Shown here one piece after another: positions 25,788-35,235 of a stretch of 64,000 nt of DNA. Within the stretch, counting starts at the first letter, position 1, and each line of letters starts with the position of its first letter. Under the pieces are notes generated by a model, which saw nothing but the letters and a program-made list of their open reading frames with translations, did not search any database and was not told where the DNA came from. Position numbers and translations under genes: made by a program. The DNA is from R-RK-3 sp963834945 (lineage in GTDB: Bacteria; Pseudomonadota; Alphaproteobacteria; Rhizobiales; Rhodomicrobiaceae): NCBI GenBank assembly GCA_963834945.1, contig CAWIDT010000004.1, positions 372,001 through 436,000 of the forward strand. Direction: 5' to 3'.

Positions 25788-28259
25788 TTGAGGGAAAAGG
25801 AACTGCGCATCGCACTGGTTTGTTTCGGCGGCGTTTCGCTGGCGGTGTATATGCACGGCATCAGCAAGGAAATCCTGAAGCTGATCCGCGCCTCGGCGGC
25901 GCTGCACTCCATCGGTGATCGCGATGCGAGGCTGGGCAGCTCGTTCTTCGACACGGTCGGTGAGCGCAGTGCCGAATACGACACCGAGGCGGTGTATTTC
26001 GACGTGCTGCGCGGATTCGGCCGGCATCTGGATCTGCGCGTCATCGTTGATGTGATCGCCGGAGCCTCGGCGGGCGGGCTCAATGGCGCGATGCTGGGAC
26101 GCGCGCTCAGCCACGATCTGCCGATCCTGCCCTTGCGCGATCTGTGGCTCGACCATGCCGACGTCAATGTGCTGCTCGCCGCCGATGCGCGCGCCGGAGC
26201 GTGGAGCAAGCTGGCGCTGAGGCCGCTGTTCTGGGGCGCCGCCGCCACGGGGCTGCTGCCGTCGATCAGGAATGCCGAGGTGCGGCGCAACCTATCGCTT
26301 TTCGTCCGCTCGCGCTGGTTCAAGCCGCCGCTGGACGGCGCGCGCATGTCCGGGCTGATGCTGGACGCGATGACGCTCATGGGCGAGCCGGCGCATCCGG
26401 GCGGCTCGTTGCTGCCGTCCGGCCAGGGGCTCGATCTTTTTGTGACGCTGACCGACTTCCATGGACACCAGCATCCCGTCCGCATACACGACCCGCCGAT
26501 CATCACGGAGCGCGAGCATCGCCATGTCCTGCGCTTCCAATACCGGCGCAGCCAGAGCGGACAGGTGCTGAGCGATTTCGACCTGGAGAACGCGCCCGCC
26601 CTGGCTTTCGCGGCGCGGGCGACATCGTCCTTTCCCGGCATCTTTCCCCCGGCGCGCATCGCCGAGATGGACCACGTCCTGGCGCGGCGGGGCACGGGCT
26701 GGGCGCGCCGCGAGCAATTCCTTCGTGAGGGCTTTGCAAGGCATCTGCAGGCCGGAATCGATCCTGTGAACGCCTGCTTCATCGACGGCGGGGTGCTGAA
26801 CAACCGGCCGTTCCGCGAGGCGATCGCCGCCATCCACGGCCGCCAGGCCTATCGCCAGGTCGACCGGCGCCTCGTCTATATCGACCCGCACCCCTCCCCC
26901 GAAGCATCCAACGTGCTGCGGGGCGCGCCGAGCCTGATCTCGGTGATCAAGGGATCGCTCTCCGACCTGCCGCGCAATCAGCCGGTCGCGGATGAGCTGG
27001 ACTGGGTGATCGGCTTCAACGAGCGGGTCCGGCGGCTGAGAGGCGTGATCGATGACGCCCGCCCGCGCGTCACCCGGCTGGTGACCGAAATCGTCGCCGT
27101 GCCGCCGGAGTGGGCGGTGGCGGTGGACCAGATCAGGACGTGGCGCGAGCAGGTGAACGCGCGGGTGGTGCGCAAAGCGGGCTTCACCTATCGGAGTTAT
27201 GTCCGCCTGAAGTTGACGACGGTGCTGGCCTTCGTAAGCCGGCTGATCGCCAGCTTGCACGGCGCCGAGCCGCGTTCGCGCATGCATGGCCTTATCGGCG
27301 CGACCATCGACGCCTGGGCGGCGCGGACCGGATTGATTTGGGAAGGCACCGGCGATGAGACCGAAACGGATGCCGACATGGCGGACCTGCCTCGCACCGC
27401 GCGGTTTTTGCTGGCCTTCGATGTGGATTACCGCAAGCGCCGGCTGAACTTTATGATCGAGGGGCAGAACCGACTTTACCAGCTGATCGACGAGAAGCGC
27501 TTCGCCGGCCTCGATCCGAAGATCGTCGACCGCCTCAAGCGGGATTTCTATGCCTGCCTCGCCGCGCTCAACCGGCGTTATGCGCCAGAGATGTTCGATG
27601 CCGAGATTCGCGGCCGGATTCAGCGGATATTCGCGGACGGCCGTGTCAGCGCGGATAGGCGCGCGCTGCCGATGCTGGGCGCGCAGATCGCCGAGCGGCA
27701 TGCGGCGGAGCTGTCAGAGCTGATGGACCGGCTCGCCTCGTCGATCAGCCTGGGTACCAGCACGCGCGATGTCGATCTGATGATCGCGGCGCTCGATCCC
27801 GGCGAATGGCCCATCGAGGCGCGGCGCGAAGTGCTGGTCAACTATCTGGGCTTTCCCTATTGGGATGTGCTGACGCTGCCGATCGCGATCACTGGACAAG
27901 CCGACGAATTCCGCGAGATTCTGGTTGATCGCATCAGCTCGAAGGATGCGCATGCGACCGCCGAATTCGGCGCGCTGGCCGATATCAAGGGGGCGGGGCT
28001 GGGGAGCTTCGCGGCGTTCCTGTCGCGTGCTTATCGCGAGAACGATTATCTGCTCGGCCGCCTGCATGCGATCGACCGGCTGATCGACATCCTCTATGAC
28101 GCCGCCGGACTGGTGCCCGATGGCTGTGCCAGCGAGATGATCGCGTTCAAGAAACGCGCCTTCAGTATCGTGCTCGACGCCGAAGCGGGGCATTTGCGGG
28201 AAAGCGGAGACCTGCTGGCGACGTTGCGGCGCGCGGTTGCAGCACTCGGCACGGGTTAG
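25788..28259 (+). CDS. Patatin-like phospholipase family protein
   Basis: About 823 residues. The N-terminal patatin domain has an oxyanion-type CFGGVSLAVYMHG, the nucleophile motif GASAGG (Ser-Asp dyad) and the catalytic Asp in FIDGGVLNNRPF. The rest is a long mostly helical region resembling the DUF3376 extension found in large bacterial patatins. Lipid acyl hydrolysis is the likely reaction. No signal peptide is visible. The start is uncertain: the TTG at 25788 has AGAGG 7 bases upstream, while a TTG at 25749 would add 13 residues. It is convergent with the SMP-30 gene, 9 bases apart. Confidence 0.85.
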   Translation: MREKELRIALVCFGGVSLAVYMHGISKEILKLIRASAALHSIGDRDARLGSSFFDTVGERSAEYDTEAVYFDVLRGFGRHLDLRVIVDVIAGASAGGLNGAMLGRALSHDLPILPLRDLWLDHADVNVLLAADARAGAWSKLALRPLFWGAAATGLLPSIRNAEVRRNLSLFVRSRWFKPPLDGARMSGLMLDAMTLMGEPAHPGGSLLPSGQGLDLFVTLTDFHGHQHPVRIHDPPIITEREHRHVLRFQYRRSQSGQVLSDFDLENAPALAFAARATSSFPGIFPPARIAEMDHVLARRGTGWARREQFLREGFARHLQAGIDPVNACFIDGGVLNNRPFREAIAAIHGRQAYRQVDRRLVYIDPHPSPEASNVLRGAPSLISVIKGSLSDLPRNQPVADELDWVIGFNERVRRLRGVIDDARPRVTRLVTEIVAVPPEWAVAVDQIRTWREQVNARVVRKAGFTYRSYVRLKLTTVLAFVSRLIASLHGAEPRSRMHGLIGATIDAWAARTGLIWEGTGDETETDADMADLPRTARFLLAFDVDYRKRRLNFMIEGQNRLYQLIDEKRFAGLDPKIVDRLKRDFYACLAALNRRYAPEMFDAEIRGRIQRIFADGRVSADRRALPMLGAQIAERHAAELSELMDRLASSISLGTSTRDVDLMIAALDPGEWPIEARREVLVNYLGFPYWDVLTLPIAITGQADEFREILVDRISSKDAHATAEFGALADIKGAGLGSFAAFLSRAYRENDYLLGRLHAIDRLIDILYDAAGLVPDGCASEMIAFKKRAFSIVLDAEAGHLRESGDLLATLRRAVAALGTG

Positions 28260-28268
28260 GCGACCCTT

Positions 28269-29159
28269 TCAGAGCGAGAGGCCCGGCGCACCCATCCGCG
28301 CGACGGGCGAACCGCTCACCTGGGCGTGGGCGATGAATACACCACCCGATTGCGGAAAGCGGTCCAGTTGCGCCGCGATCGTGCCGATGCGGTGGCTGGT
28401 CAAGGCGATCGAGCGCAGATCGGGGCCGCAGAAGCAGGGCATTGTCGGAGCCGGGACGGGAACCTCATAAGAGCCGAGCAATTCGCCCTCGGCACTGAAT
28501 CGGTTGAGCCGTCCCGCATAGATGCCGGCGCTCCAATAGCAGCCCTCGGCGTCGGTTGCGCCGCCATCGGGCAGGCCGATCGCGCCATCGAATTCGGTGA
28601 GCCGCCTGCGTCCGCTGATGGCGCCGGTGGCGGCGGAAAAATCCCAGCGGTCGAGCCAAAAGCTGCGCGTGTCGGCGTGATACATCATCGTTCCGTCTGG
28701 CGAGAAGGCGAGGCCGTTCGATACCTTCAAACCGTCGATGAGCCTGGTCACGGTGCCGTCCGGCGCGACACGATAGAGCGCGCCGATGGGCTGGCGCTCC
28801 GGCGCGTCATCCATGGTGCCGACCCAGAATGCGCCGTCCGGGCCGACCTTGCCGTCATTCAGGCGGGTGCCTTGCGGCTCGTCCGGCGGCAGGTGGGCGA
28901 AGGGCTGAAGCGCGCCGCTTTCAGGATCGAACAGCGCCAGATCATGCTTCAGCGCGGCGATCAGCCGGCCGCTTCCAGTGAGCCCGACCGAGCCGACAGG
29001 CGCCGGCATGGGCCAGCTCTGCAAGCCGCTGCCGTCCAGGCGGATGGCGTGGATTGCAGGCGCCAGGATGTCGACGAAGAACAGCAGCTCGCGGCGCTCG
29101 TCCCAGACCGGGCTTTCGCCGAGTTCGCATTTCAGGTCGGCGAGGCAGACGAACTGCAT
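28269..29159 (-). CDS. SMP-30/gluconolactonase family protein
   Basis: About 296 residues, a six-bladed beta-propeller lactonase. Metal-site residues are recognisable: Glu in CELGESPVWD, Asn in RLNDGKVGPDG, Asn in KVSNGLAFSPDG and Asp in GLPDGGATDAEG. It probably opens a sugar lactone. It is divergent from the LacI regulator of the sugar transport operon, with a candidate operator in between, so it likely acts in the same catabolic route. Confidence 0.88.
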   Translation of the reverse strand: MQFVCLADLKCELGESPVWDERRELLFFVDILAPAIHAIRLDGSGLQSWPMPAPVGSVGLTGSGRLIAALKHDLALFDPESGALQPFAHLPPDEPQGTRLNDGKVGPDGAFWVGTMDDAPERQPIGALYRVAPDGTVTRLIDGLKVSNGLAFSPDGTMMYHADTRSFWLDRWDFSAATGAISGRRRLTEFDGAIGLPDGGATDAEGCYWSAGIYAGRLNRFSAEGELLGSYEVPVPAPTMPCFCGPDLRSIALTSHRIGTIAAQLDRFPQSGGVFIAHAQVSGSPVARMGAPGLSL

Positions 29160-29497
29160 CCGGGAGTCTCCCCCAAGTCACCGGCTTACGCCAGGCCATC
29201 GTCAGGCGCCCCGCATCATACACCGAGGGCCACAGCGCAACCATCAGCGTCTGACTGAAATCTCTCTTGCGCTTCGCCGCCGTGTCTCGCACAATGCCTT
29301 GGTAAATCGTTTTACTAAGGGCATCGATTGAAGTGCTCCGAAACGATGCGCAAGCCGAAAAGCCGCGATGAGCCTCGCGGCAGGATCGAAACCGGCCCGG
29401 TTGAATGCTCAGGGGGCCGGGTTCGGAATCCTGATCGGTTGCGATTTAATACGCTGAGTGGGAGGAGCGGTTTCGGGCGATCCGGAGCCGGTGTTTG
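29160..29497. other. Divergent promoter region between SMP-30 and lacI-type genes
   Basis: About 340 bases with no supported gene. It contains the near-palindrome at 29302-29315 and must hold both promoters; no confident -35/-10 boxes were found. Confidence 0.55.
29302..29315. promoter_or_regulatory. Candidate LacI-family operator
   Basis: GTAAATCGTTTTAC is a near-perfect palindrome (12 of 14 positions) centred on CG. This is the typical form of LacI/GalR-family operators. It lies between the SMP-30 gene and the adjacent LacI-type regulator, the expected site for autoregulation and shared control. Confidence 0.65.
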
Positions 29498-30568
29498 ATG
29501 ACCGCGCGTTCGGTTCCAACCATACGCGACGTCGCCCGTCTCGCTGGTGTATCGCCGGCGACGGTGTCGAACGTGCTCGGCGAACGCAAGCCAGTGGATG
29601 CGGCGCTGGCGGAGCGCGTGCGGAACGCTGCCGCCGAACTCGGCTACAGGGTGCACAGGGCGGCCTCCCAACTGCGCAGCGGCCGCGCCAAAGTCGTCGC
29701 CGCGCTGGTGCCGAGCCTGGAAAATCCTTTCTTTACCGCGCTAATCGCCGCGCTGGAACGCTGTGCCGGCGCCGAGGGCTACGAGATCATCGTCGGCTCG
29801 TCCGGCGAGCAGGAAACGACCGAAGAGAGCCGCCTCGCCGCGCTGCTCTCCTGGCGGCCCGCCGGTGTCTTCATCGTGCCCTGCCGCGATGCTTTTGCGT
29901 CGCGCCATCTGCTCGCGGCGGAGCGGGTGCCGTTTGTCATGGTGGACCGCGTCTGCGACAATGCCCTGGACGATTACGTCACCATCGACAATTCCGCAGC
30001 CGCCGCGTCCGCCGCCGCGCATCTGGTTGCCCTCGGCCATCGTCACATTCTCGTCGCGGCGTCGACGCTGGCGCTCGCCAACATCCGCGAGCGCTGCGGC
30101 GCCATCGCCGAGGTGGTCGGACGCGAGCCGGGCGGGCGCGTCGAGGTGCTGGAACTCGGCTCCGCTTTCGATATCGCGGCGGAGCGCATGGAAACGCGCA
30201 TGCGGTCCGGTCCGCTGCCGGGCGCGGCAGTCGCGGTATCGAACTACACCACCATGGCGCTGCTGGCCTCATTCGCGCGCTTCGGCACGCGGGTGCCCGA
30301 GGACGTCTCGCTCATCGGCTTCGACGATTACGCCTGGATGCGCGCCTATCTGCCGCCGATCACCGCCGTTCGCCAGCCCATCGATGCGATGGCGGCGGAA
30401 GCCTGGCGCTGGCTCGCCGAGCGGATCAAGGGCAGCGATGCGCCCCCGCGCCGCACCGAACTCGGCACCGAACTCGAAATCCGGCAGTCCACCCGGGCTG
30501 CAGGCACTGCGTCCGACCGCGCGGCGGCGACGCAAACCCGGAAGCGCGAAAGGGCGCACGGCACTTAA
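29498..30568 (+). CDS. LacI family transcriptional regulator
   Basis: About 356 residues. The N-terminal helix-turn-helix (TIRDVARLAGVSPATVSNVL) with hinge helix region (ASQLRSGRAKVVAALVPSL) is followed by a periplasmic-binding-protein-like sugar domain with NPFFTALIAALE and DVSLIGFDDYAWM. It is expected to repress the downstream sugar ABC operon and perhaps the SMP-30 gene. The ATG at 29498 is preferred to the adjacent TTG. It ends 15 bases before the binding-protein gene. Confidence 0.9.
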   Translation: MTARSVPTIRDVARLAGVSPATVSNVLGERKPVDAALAERVRNAAAELGYRVHRAASQLRSGRAKVVAALVPSLENPFFTALIAALERCAGAEGYEIIVGSSGEQETTEESRLAALLSWRPAGVFIVPCRDAFASRHLLAAERVPFVMVDRVCDNALDDYVTIDNSAAAASAAAHLVALGHRHILVAASTLALANIRERCGAIAEVVGREPGGRVEVLELGSAFDIAAERMETRMRSGPLPGAAVAVSNYTTMALLASFARFGTRVPEDVSLIGFDDYAWMRAYLPPITAVRQPIDAMAAEAWRWLAERIKGSDAPPRRTELGTELEIRQSTRAAGTASDRAAATQTRKRERAHGT

Positions 30569-30583
30569 AAAGGGAGGACTAGC

Positions 30584-31594
30584 ATGAAGCAGACGTTCAA
30601 TCGCCGGACGATCCTCAAACTGGCGGCGGCCGTTCCCGCTGTCATGACCATAGGCGGCACCTCGGTGTTCGCGGCGGGCAAGGCGCAGATCGCCACTGTG
30701 GTGAAGGTCGGCGGCATCCCGTGGTTCAACGCCATGGAAGCCGGCATCAAGAAGGTGGGCGCCGAGCTGGGCGTCGAAGCCTGGATGATTGGCCCGACCC
30801 AGGCCGACGCCGCCCAGCAGGTGCGCGCCGTGGAAGACCTGATCGCCCGCAAGGTCGATGTGATCTGCGTTGTGCCGAACGACGCGACAGCCCTGGAGCC
30901 GGTGTTCAAGCGCGCCCAGGAAGCCGGCATCAAGGTGATGACGCATGAAAGCCCGGACCAGAAGTTCAATGATTGGGACATCGAGCTGACGACGGTCAAA
31001 GGCTTTGGCGAAGCCCATATGGAGGCACTGGCCAAAGCCATGGGCGGCGAGGGCAAGTACATCATGTATGTGGGGTCGCTGACGGTTCCGCTCCATAACA
31101 AATGGGCCGATGCCGCTGTCGCGCTGCAAAAGGAGAAATATCCCAAGATGCAGCTCGTGGCCGACCGCTTCGGGGTGGCCGAGAGCCTGGACGACAGCTA
31201 CAAGACGGCACTCGACCAGATGCGCGCCCATCCCGATCTCAAAGGCATCCTGGCTTTCGGCTCGCAAGGCCCCATCGGCGCCGCGCGGGCCGTGGAAGAA
31301 AAGGGCAAGGAGGCCTCGATCTCGGTGGTCGGACCGTTCTCGCCGGGCCAGGGCGCGAAGTTCATCAAGAGCGGCGCCATCCGCGAAGGCTTCATCTGGA
31401 ACCCGGAGCTGGCGGGCGAGACGATCGTGCGCGTCGGCGCCATGCTGGCGGCGGGCAAGGCGCCCACCGACGGAATGGAGCTTGAGGGGCTCGGCAAGGT
31501 CTCGGTCGACAAGGAGAAGCGCCTGATCCTGGCGCAGAAGCTCCAGGCGATCAACAAGGACACGATCGACGAACTGGTGAAGATGGGGCTCTGA
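30584..31594 (+). CDS. Sugar ABC transporter substrate-binding protein
   Basis: About 336 residues of the ribose/autoinducer-2-type periplasmic binding family. The N-terminus FNRRTILKLAAAVPAVMTIGG is a Tat-like signal, followed by the two-lobed domain (KVGGIPWFNAMEAGIKKVG, VDVICVVPNDATALEPVF, VMTHESPD, ILAFGSQGPIGAARAV). Overall it resembles RhaS/LsrB-type proteins; the ligand is not readable. AAGGGAGG precedes the ATG. A strong stem-loop follows the stop, which may stabilise this message relative to downstream genes. Confidence 0.9.
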   Translation: MKQTFNRRTILKLAAAVPAVMTIGGTSVFAAGKAQIATVVKVGGIPWFNAMEAGIKKVGAELGVEAWMIGPTQADAAQQVRAVEDLIARKVDVICVVPNDATALEPVFKRAQEAGIKVMTHESPDQKFNDWDIELTTVKGFGEAHMEALAKAMGGEGKYIMYVGSLTVPLHNKWADAAVALQKEKYPKMQLVADRFGVAESLDDSYKTALDQMRAHPDLKGILAFGSQGPIGAARAVEEKGKEASISVVGPFSPGQGAKFIKSGAIREGFIWNPELAGETIVRVGAMLAAGKAPTDGMELEGLGKVSVDKEKRLILAQKLQAINKDTIDELVKMGL

Positions 31595-31623
31595 TTTAAG
31601 CCCATTCGATACGGAGCAGTTGT

Positions 31624-31663
31624 GGGGTGAGCGGGTACAATCGATCGATTGGCCGCTCACCCC
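31624..31663 (+). promoter_or_regulatory. Intra-operon stem-loop between binding protein and ATPase genes
   Basis: GGGGTGAGCGG (31624-31634) pairs perfectly with CCGCTCACCCC (31653-31663). The 18-base interval contains a second palindrome, CAATCGATCGATTG. There is no T-run, so it is more likely a processing or attenuation element, giving more binding protein than ATPase, than a full terminator. Confidence 0.7.
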
Positions 31664-31686
31664 TTGGCCGGAAAGATGCGTTGCCG

Positions 31687-33175
31687 ATGCAACCTTTTCT
31701 AAAACTGACCAACGTCAGCAAGCGCTTCGGCGGGGTCGTCGCGCTGGACAGCATCGACTGGGACGTTGCCGCCGGTGAAGTTCATTGCCTCGTCGGCGAG
31801 AATGGCTGCGGCAAGTCCACCGCCATCAAGCTGGTTGCCGGGGTTCATCCGCCCGATCCTGGCAGCCGCATCGAGATCGACGGCGTCGTGCGCGACAGGC
31901 TCGATCCGGCGCTGGCCAAGTCGCTCGGCATCCAGGTGATCTATCAGGATCTGTCGTTGTTCCAGAATCTCTCCGTCGCCGAGAATATCGCGGTCGACGA
32001 GAACCTCGGGCAGTCTCGCCCGGCCGATCTCGCCGGCGCGGATGCGCCGGATCGCGCAGGATCAGCTCAGCCGGCTCGGCTTCGCGCTGCCGCTCGACGC
32101 GCCGGTGTCGTCGCTGCCGATCGCGTCGCGCCAGATCGTGGCGATCGCACGCGGGCTGGCGGCGCGGGCGCGGCTTCTGTTCATGGACGAGCCGACCGCT
32201 TCGCTGACGCGCTCGGAAGTGAAAGTGCTCATCGACATCGTGGCGCGGCTGAAGGCGGACGGCATCGCCGTGGTGTTCGTGTCGCACCGGCTGGAGGAGG
32301 TGATCGAAATCGCCGACCGGGTGACGGTCATGCGCGACGGCCACAAGGTCGGCACCTGGCCGGCCCGCGAGCTGGATGTCCGCCGCATCGGCGAGCTGAT
32401 GACGGGCCTTGCCATCGATACCGAGATTTCGGCGCGCGACCGCTCGGCCGAGCCGCCGGTGCTGAAGGTCGAGGGGCTGACGCGGCGCGGCGAATATGCC
32501 GATATCTCCTTCGAGGTCCGGCGCGGCGAGATCGTCGGGCTTACCGGGCTGCTCGGCTCCGGGCGGACCGAACTGGCGCTGTCGCTATTTGGGATGACGC
32601 GGCCCGATGCCGGCAAGATCTGGCTCGACGGAAAGCTCATCGAGATCCAGTCGAACCGTGACGCGATCCAGGCCGGCATCGCCTATGTTCCCGAAGACCG
32701 CCTGAAGCTCGGCCTGGATATGCGCCAATCGGTCGAGTCGAACCTGGTTCTTCCCATCGTCGACCGGCTGGCGGGCCGGTTCGGCATCTTCGATCCGCGC
32801 GAGCTGACGCGGACGGCTAGCGAGTGGACCGAGCGGCTGCGGATCAAGATCGCGGCGCTTGCCGACCCGGTGAACCAGCTCTCCGGTGGCAACCAGCAGC
32901 GGGTCGTCATCGCCAAATGGCTCGCGACAAAGCCGCGCCTGATGATCCTGGACAGCCCGACGGTCGGGGTCGACGTCGCCAACAAACAGTCGATCTACCG
33001 GATCACGCGCGGGCTTGCCCAGGAAGGCGTCGCCATCCTGATGATCTCCGACGAGATCCCCGAGGTGTATTTCAACGCGGACCGCGTCCTGCACATGCGA
33101 GATGGGCGGCTTGCCGGCGCCTATCGGCCAGGGCAAGATGGTGAGCACGCGATCGAGGAGGCCGTCTATGCCTGA
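31687..33175 (+). pseudogene. Sugar ABC transporter ATP-binding protein (two domains), frameshifted
   Basis: A two-domain sugar ATPase. Domain 1 has Walker A GENGCGKSTAIKL, a signature-like LPIASRQIVAIARG and Walker B LLFMDEPTAS. Domain 2 has GLLGSGRTELALSLFG and LSGGNQQRVVIAKWLA. The first frame runs from 31687 to about 32010; coding continues one frame over to 33175. The span is 3n+1. Removing one G from the GGG at 32008-32010 joins DENLG to SLARPISPARMRRIA, giving about 495 residues. All other operon genes are intact, so a sequencing error is plausible. Confidence 0.88.
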
Positions 33176-34169
33176 CCTGCCGAAAGCGCTGGGAACGGAA
33201 ATCTGGCTGGCGCTAGCAATCGTGCTGCTGGGGGGCCTTTGGAGCGTGCTCACGCCCTGGTTCCTGACGATCCCCAATCTCGTCGATATTCTCGAAACCT
33301 GGTCGGTGACGACCATTCTCGCGCTCGGCGTGTTCGTCGTGCTGGTTGCGGGAGGGATCGACATTTCCTTCGCCGCCACCGCCTCCGTCGCGCAATATGC
33401 GGCGGCCTATGCGGCGGCAAATGCGGGCTGGCCGCCCTATGCGGCGATCCCCCTGGGGCTCAGCATCGGGCTGGCGCTCGGCGCGCTTAACGCGGCGCTG
33501 GTCTATTATCTGCGCATCACCTCGATCATCGTCACCATCGCCACGCAGAGCCTTTATTTCGCGCTGCTGATGTGGTGGACCGGCGGCAAGCTCATTCCCG
33601 TGCTGCCGGACTGGTGGTCGAACCGGATCGTGTTCTTCCAGACCCAGGCCGCCGACGGATCGCTCATCCGCATCACGCTGCCGATCGTGGTGGCGGCGGT
33701 GGCCGTGGTCGCCACCTGGATATTGATGAACCGCATGGCGGCCGGCCGCCAGCTCTATTGCATGGGCGGCAACCCGGAAGCCGCGCGCCGGCTCGGCATC
33801 GGCATCGCCAAGATGCATTTCCTGGCCTACGGGTTTCTCGGCTTCATGGCGGCGGTTGCCGGCCTCGTCCAGGCGCACCGGGTCGGCCAGAGCGTGCCGA
33901 ATGCGATGGTCGGGCAGGAGCTGGGCGTGCTCGCGGCGGTGGTGCTGGGCGGTGCCAGCCTCAGCGGCGGGATCGGCAGCGTCGGCGGGGTGCTGCTCGG
34001 GCTGACGCTACTGGCCATCCTGCAGAACGGTCTCAACCTGCTCGGCTGGTCATCCTATTTCTTCCCCATCGTCATCGGGCTGGTCATCCTGATCTCCTCC
34101 TCGATCACGGGACTTGCGAACCGGCCAGGACGCCGCCGGGCGCGCATGAGCGAGGCCGTGCATGGCTGA
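33168..34169 (+). CDS. Sugar ABC transporter permease (first)
   Basis: About 333 residues with eight or more hydrophobic helices, of the RbsC-like permease family. The signatures LVAGGIDISFAATASVAQ and AVVLGGASLSGGIGSVGGVL are present. The ATG at 33168 has GAGGAGG upstream and overlaps the ATPase stop by 8 bases. Its own 3' end overlaps the second permease by 8 bases. It forms a heterodimeric channel with that protein. Confidence 0.9.
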   Translation: MPDLPKALGTEIWLALAIVLLGGLWSVLTPWFLTIPNLVDILETWSVTTILALGVFVVLVAGGIDISFAATASVAQYAAAYAAANAGWPPYAAIPLGLSIGLALGALNAALVYYLRITSIIVTIATQSLYFALLMWWTGGKLIPVLPDWWSNRIVFFQTQAADGSLIRITLPIVVAAVAVVATWILMNRMAAGRQLYCMGGNPEAARRLGIGIAKMHFLAYGFLGFMAAVAGLVQAHRVGQSVPNAMVGQELGVLAAVVLGGASLSGGIGSVGGVLLGLTLLAILQNGLNLLGWSSYFFPIVIGLVILISSSITGLANRPGRRRARMSEAVHG

Positions 34170-35235
34170 GACGACCCCCCCGCGCCCCATCGAGCGCAGT
34201 CTTGGCGACCTCGTGCGGCTGGCGCACCTGCCGGCTCTGGGCGGCCGGGCAGGGCTGGCCTTGCTGCTGCTCGCCATCGTCGCCGTCAATTCGCTGCTGC
34301 TGCCCGGACAGTTCGCCACCTTCGGCACGCTGCAATCGATGATGTTCCAGATGCCCGAACTGGGGCTACTGGCGCTCGCTATGGTCATCCCGCTGATTTC
34401 CGGCGGTCTCAATCTGGCGATCATCGCCACGGCGAACCAATGCGCGCTGGCGATGGCCTATACGATGAAGGCGCTGGCGCCCGCCGGGGCTTCGGGGTCC
34501 ACCGTCGCCCTGGCCATCATGGCTGCTCTGGCCGCAGGCCTGGTTCTGGCGCTCGTGATCGGTCTGGTCACCGGCTTTCTGGTGGCGAATATGGGCGTGC
34601 ATCCGATCCTGGTGACGCTCGGCACGATGTCGCTCATCAACGGCATATCCATCTGGCTGACGCGCGGCACCGTCATCGCCGGGATGCCCGAGCCATTCCT
34701 GGTCATCGGCAACGGGGTGATCGGCGGCATCCCCATTCCATTCGTGATCCTGATCCTTACCGCGTGTCTTGTCGGCTTCATGCTCAGCCGCACGCCCTTC
34801 GGCATGGCGGTCTACATGATCGGTTCGAACCTGGAGGCGACGCGCTACGCCGGCATCGGCACCAAACGGGTGCTGGTCGGGGTCTACACGATGTCGAGCC
34901 TGCTGTGCTTCGCGGCGGCCTGCATCATGCTGTCGCGCTTCAACTCGGCGAGTGCGGGCTATGCCGAATCCTACCTGCTGGTGACGATCCTGGCGTCGGT
35001 GCTCGGCGGGGTCGATCCGTTCGGCGGGTTCGGACGGATTTCGGGCCTCATCCTTGCGCTCGCCGTGCTGCAGGTGATTTCGTCGGGCTTCAATCTGCTC
35101 GGCCTTAGCCAGCATTTGACGCTTGCGATCTGGGGCGTCACCCTCATCGCGGTGATGGGATTCAAGGCGGTGGTGCCGCCTTTGGCGCGCCAGCTTTTCC
35201 GCAGAACCGAAAACCAGGCAGGAGACCGGCCATGA
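34162..35235 (+). CDS. Sugar ABC transporter permease (second)
   Basis: About 357 residues, RbsC-like, with around nine helices. LISGGLNLAIIATANQCALA and ILASVLGGVDPFGGFGRISG correspond to the family signatures. It overlaps the first permease by 8 bases and the epimerase by 4 (ATGA). Two different permeases plus one ATPase match AI-2/rhamnose-type importers. Confidence 0.9.
   Translation: MAETTPPRPIERSLGDLVRLAHLPALGGRAGLALLLLAIVAVNSLLLPGQFATFGTLQSMMFQMPELGLLALAMVIPLISGGLNLAIIATANQCALAMAYTMKALAPAGASGSTVALAIMAALAAGLVLALVIGLVTGFLVANMGVHPILVTLGTMSLINGISIWLTRGTVIAGMPEPFLVIGNGVIGGIPIPFVILILTACLVGFMLSRTPFGMAVYMIGSNLEATRYAGIGTKRVLVGVYTMSSLLCFAAACIMLSRFNSASAGYAESYLLVTILASVLGGVDPFGGFGRISGLILALAVLQVISSGFNLLGLSQHLTLAIWGVTLIAVMGFKAVVPPLARQLFRRTENQAGDRP

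Noticed and set aside
26292..27701. 469-codon open frame opposite the patatin gene
   Set aside because: A shadow of the real gene, without motifs.
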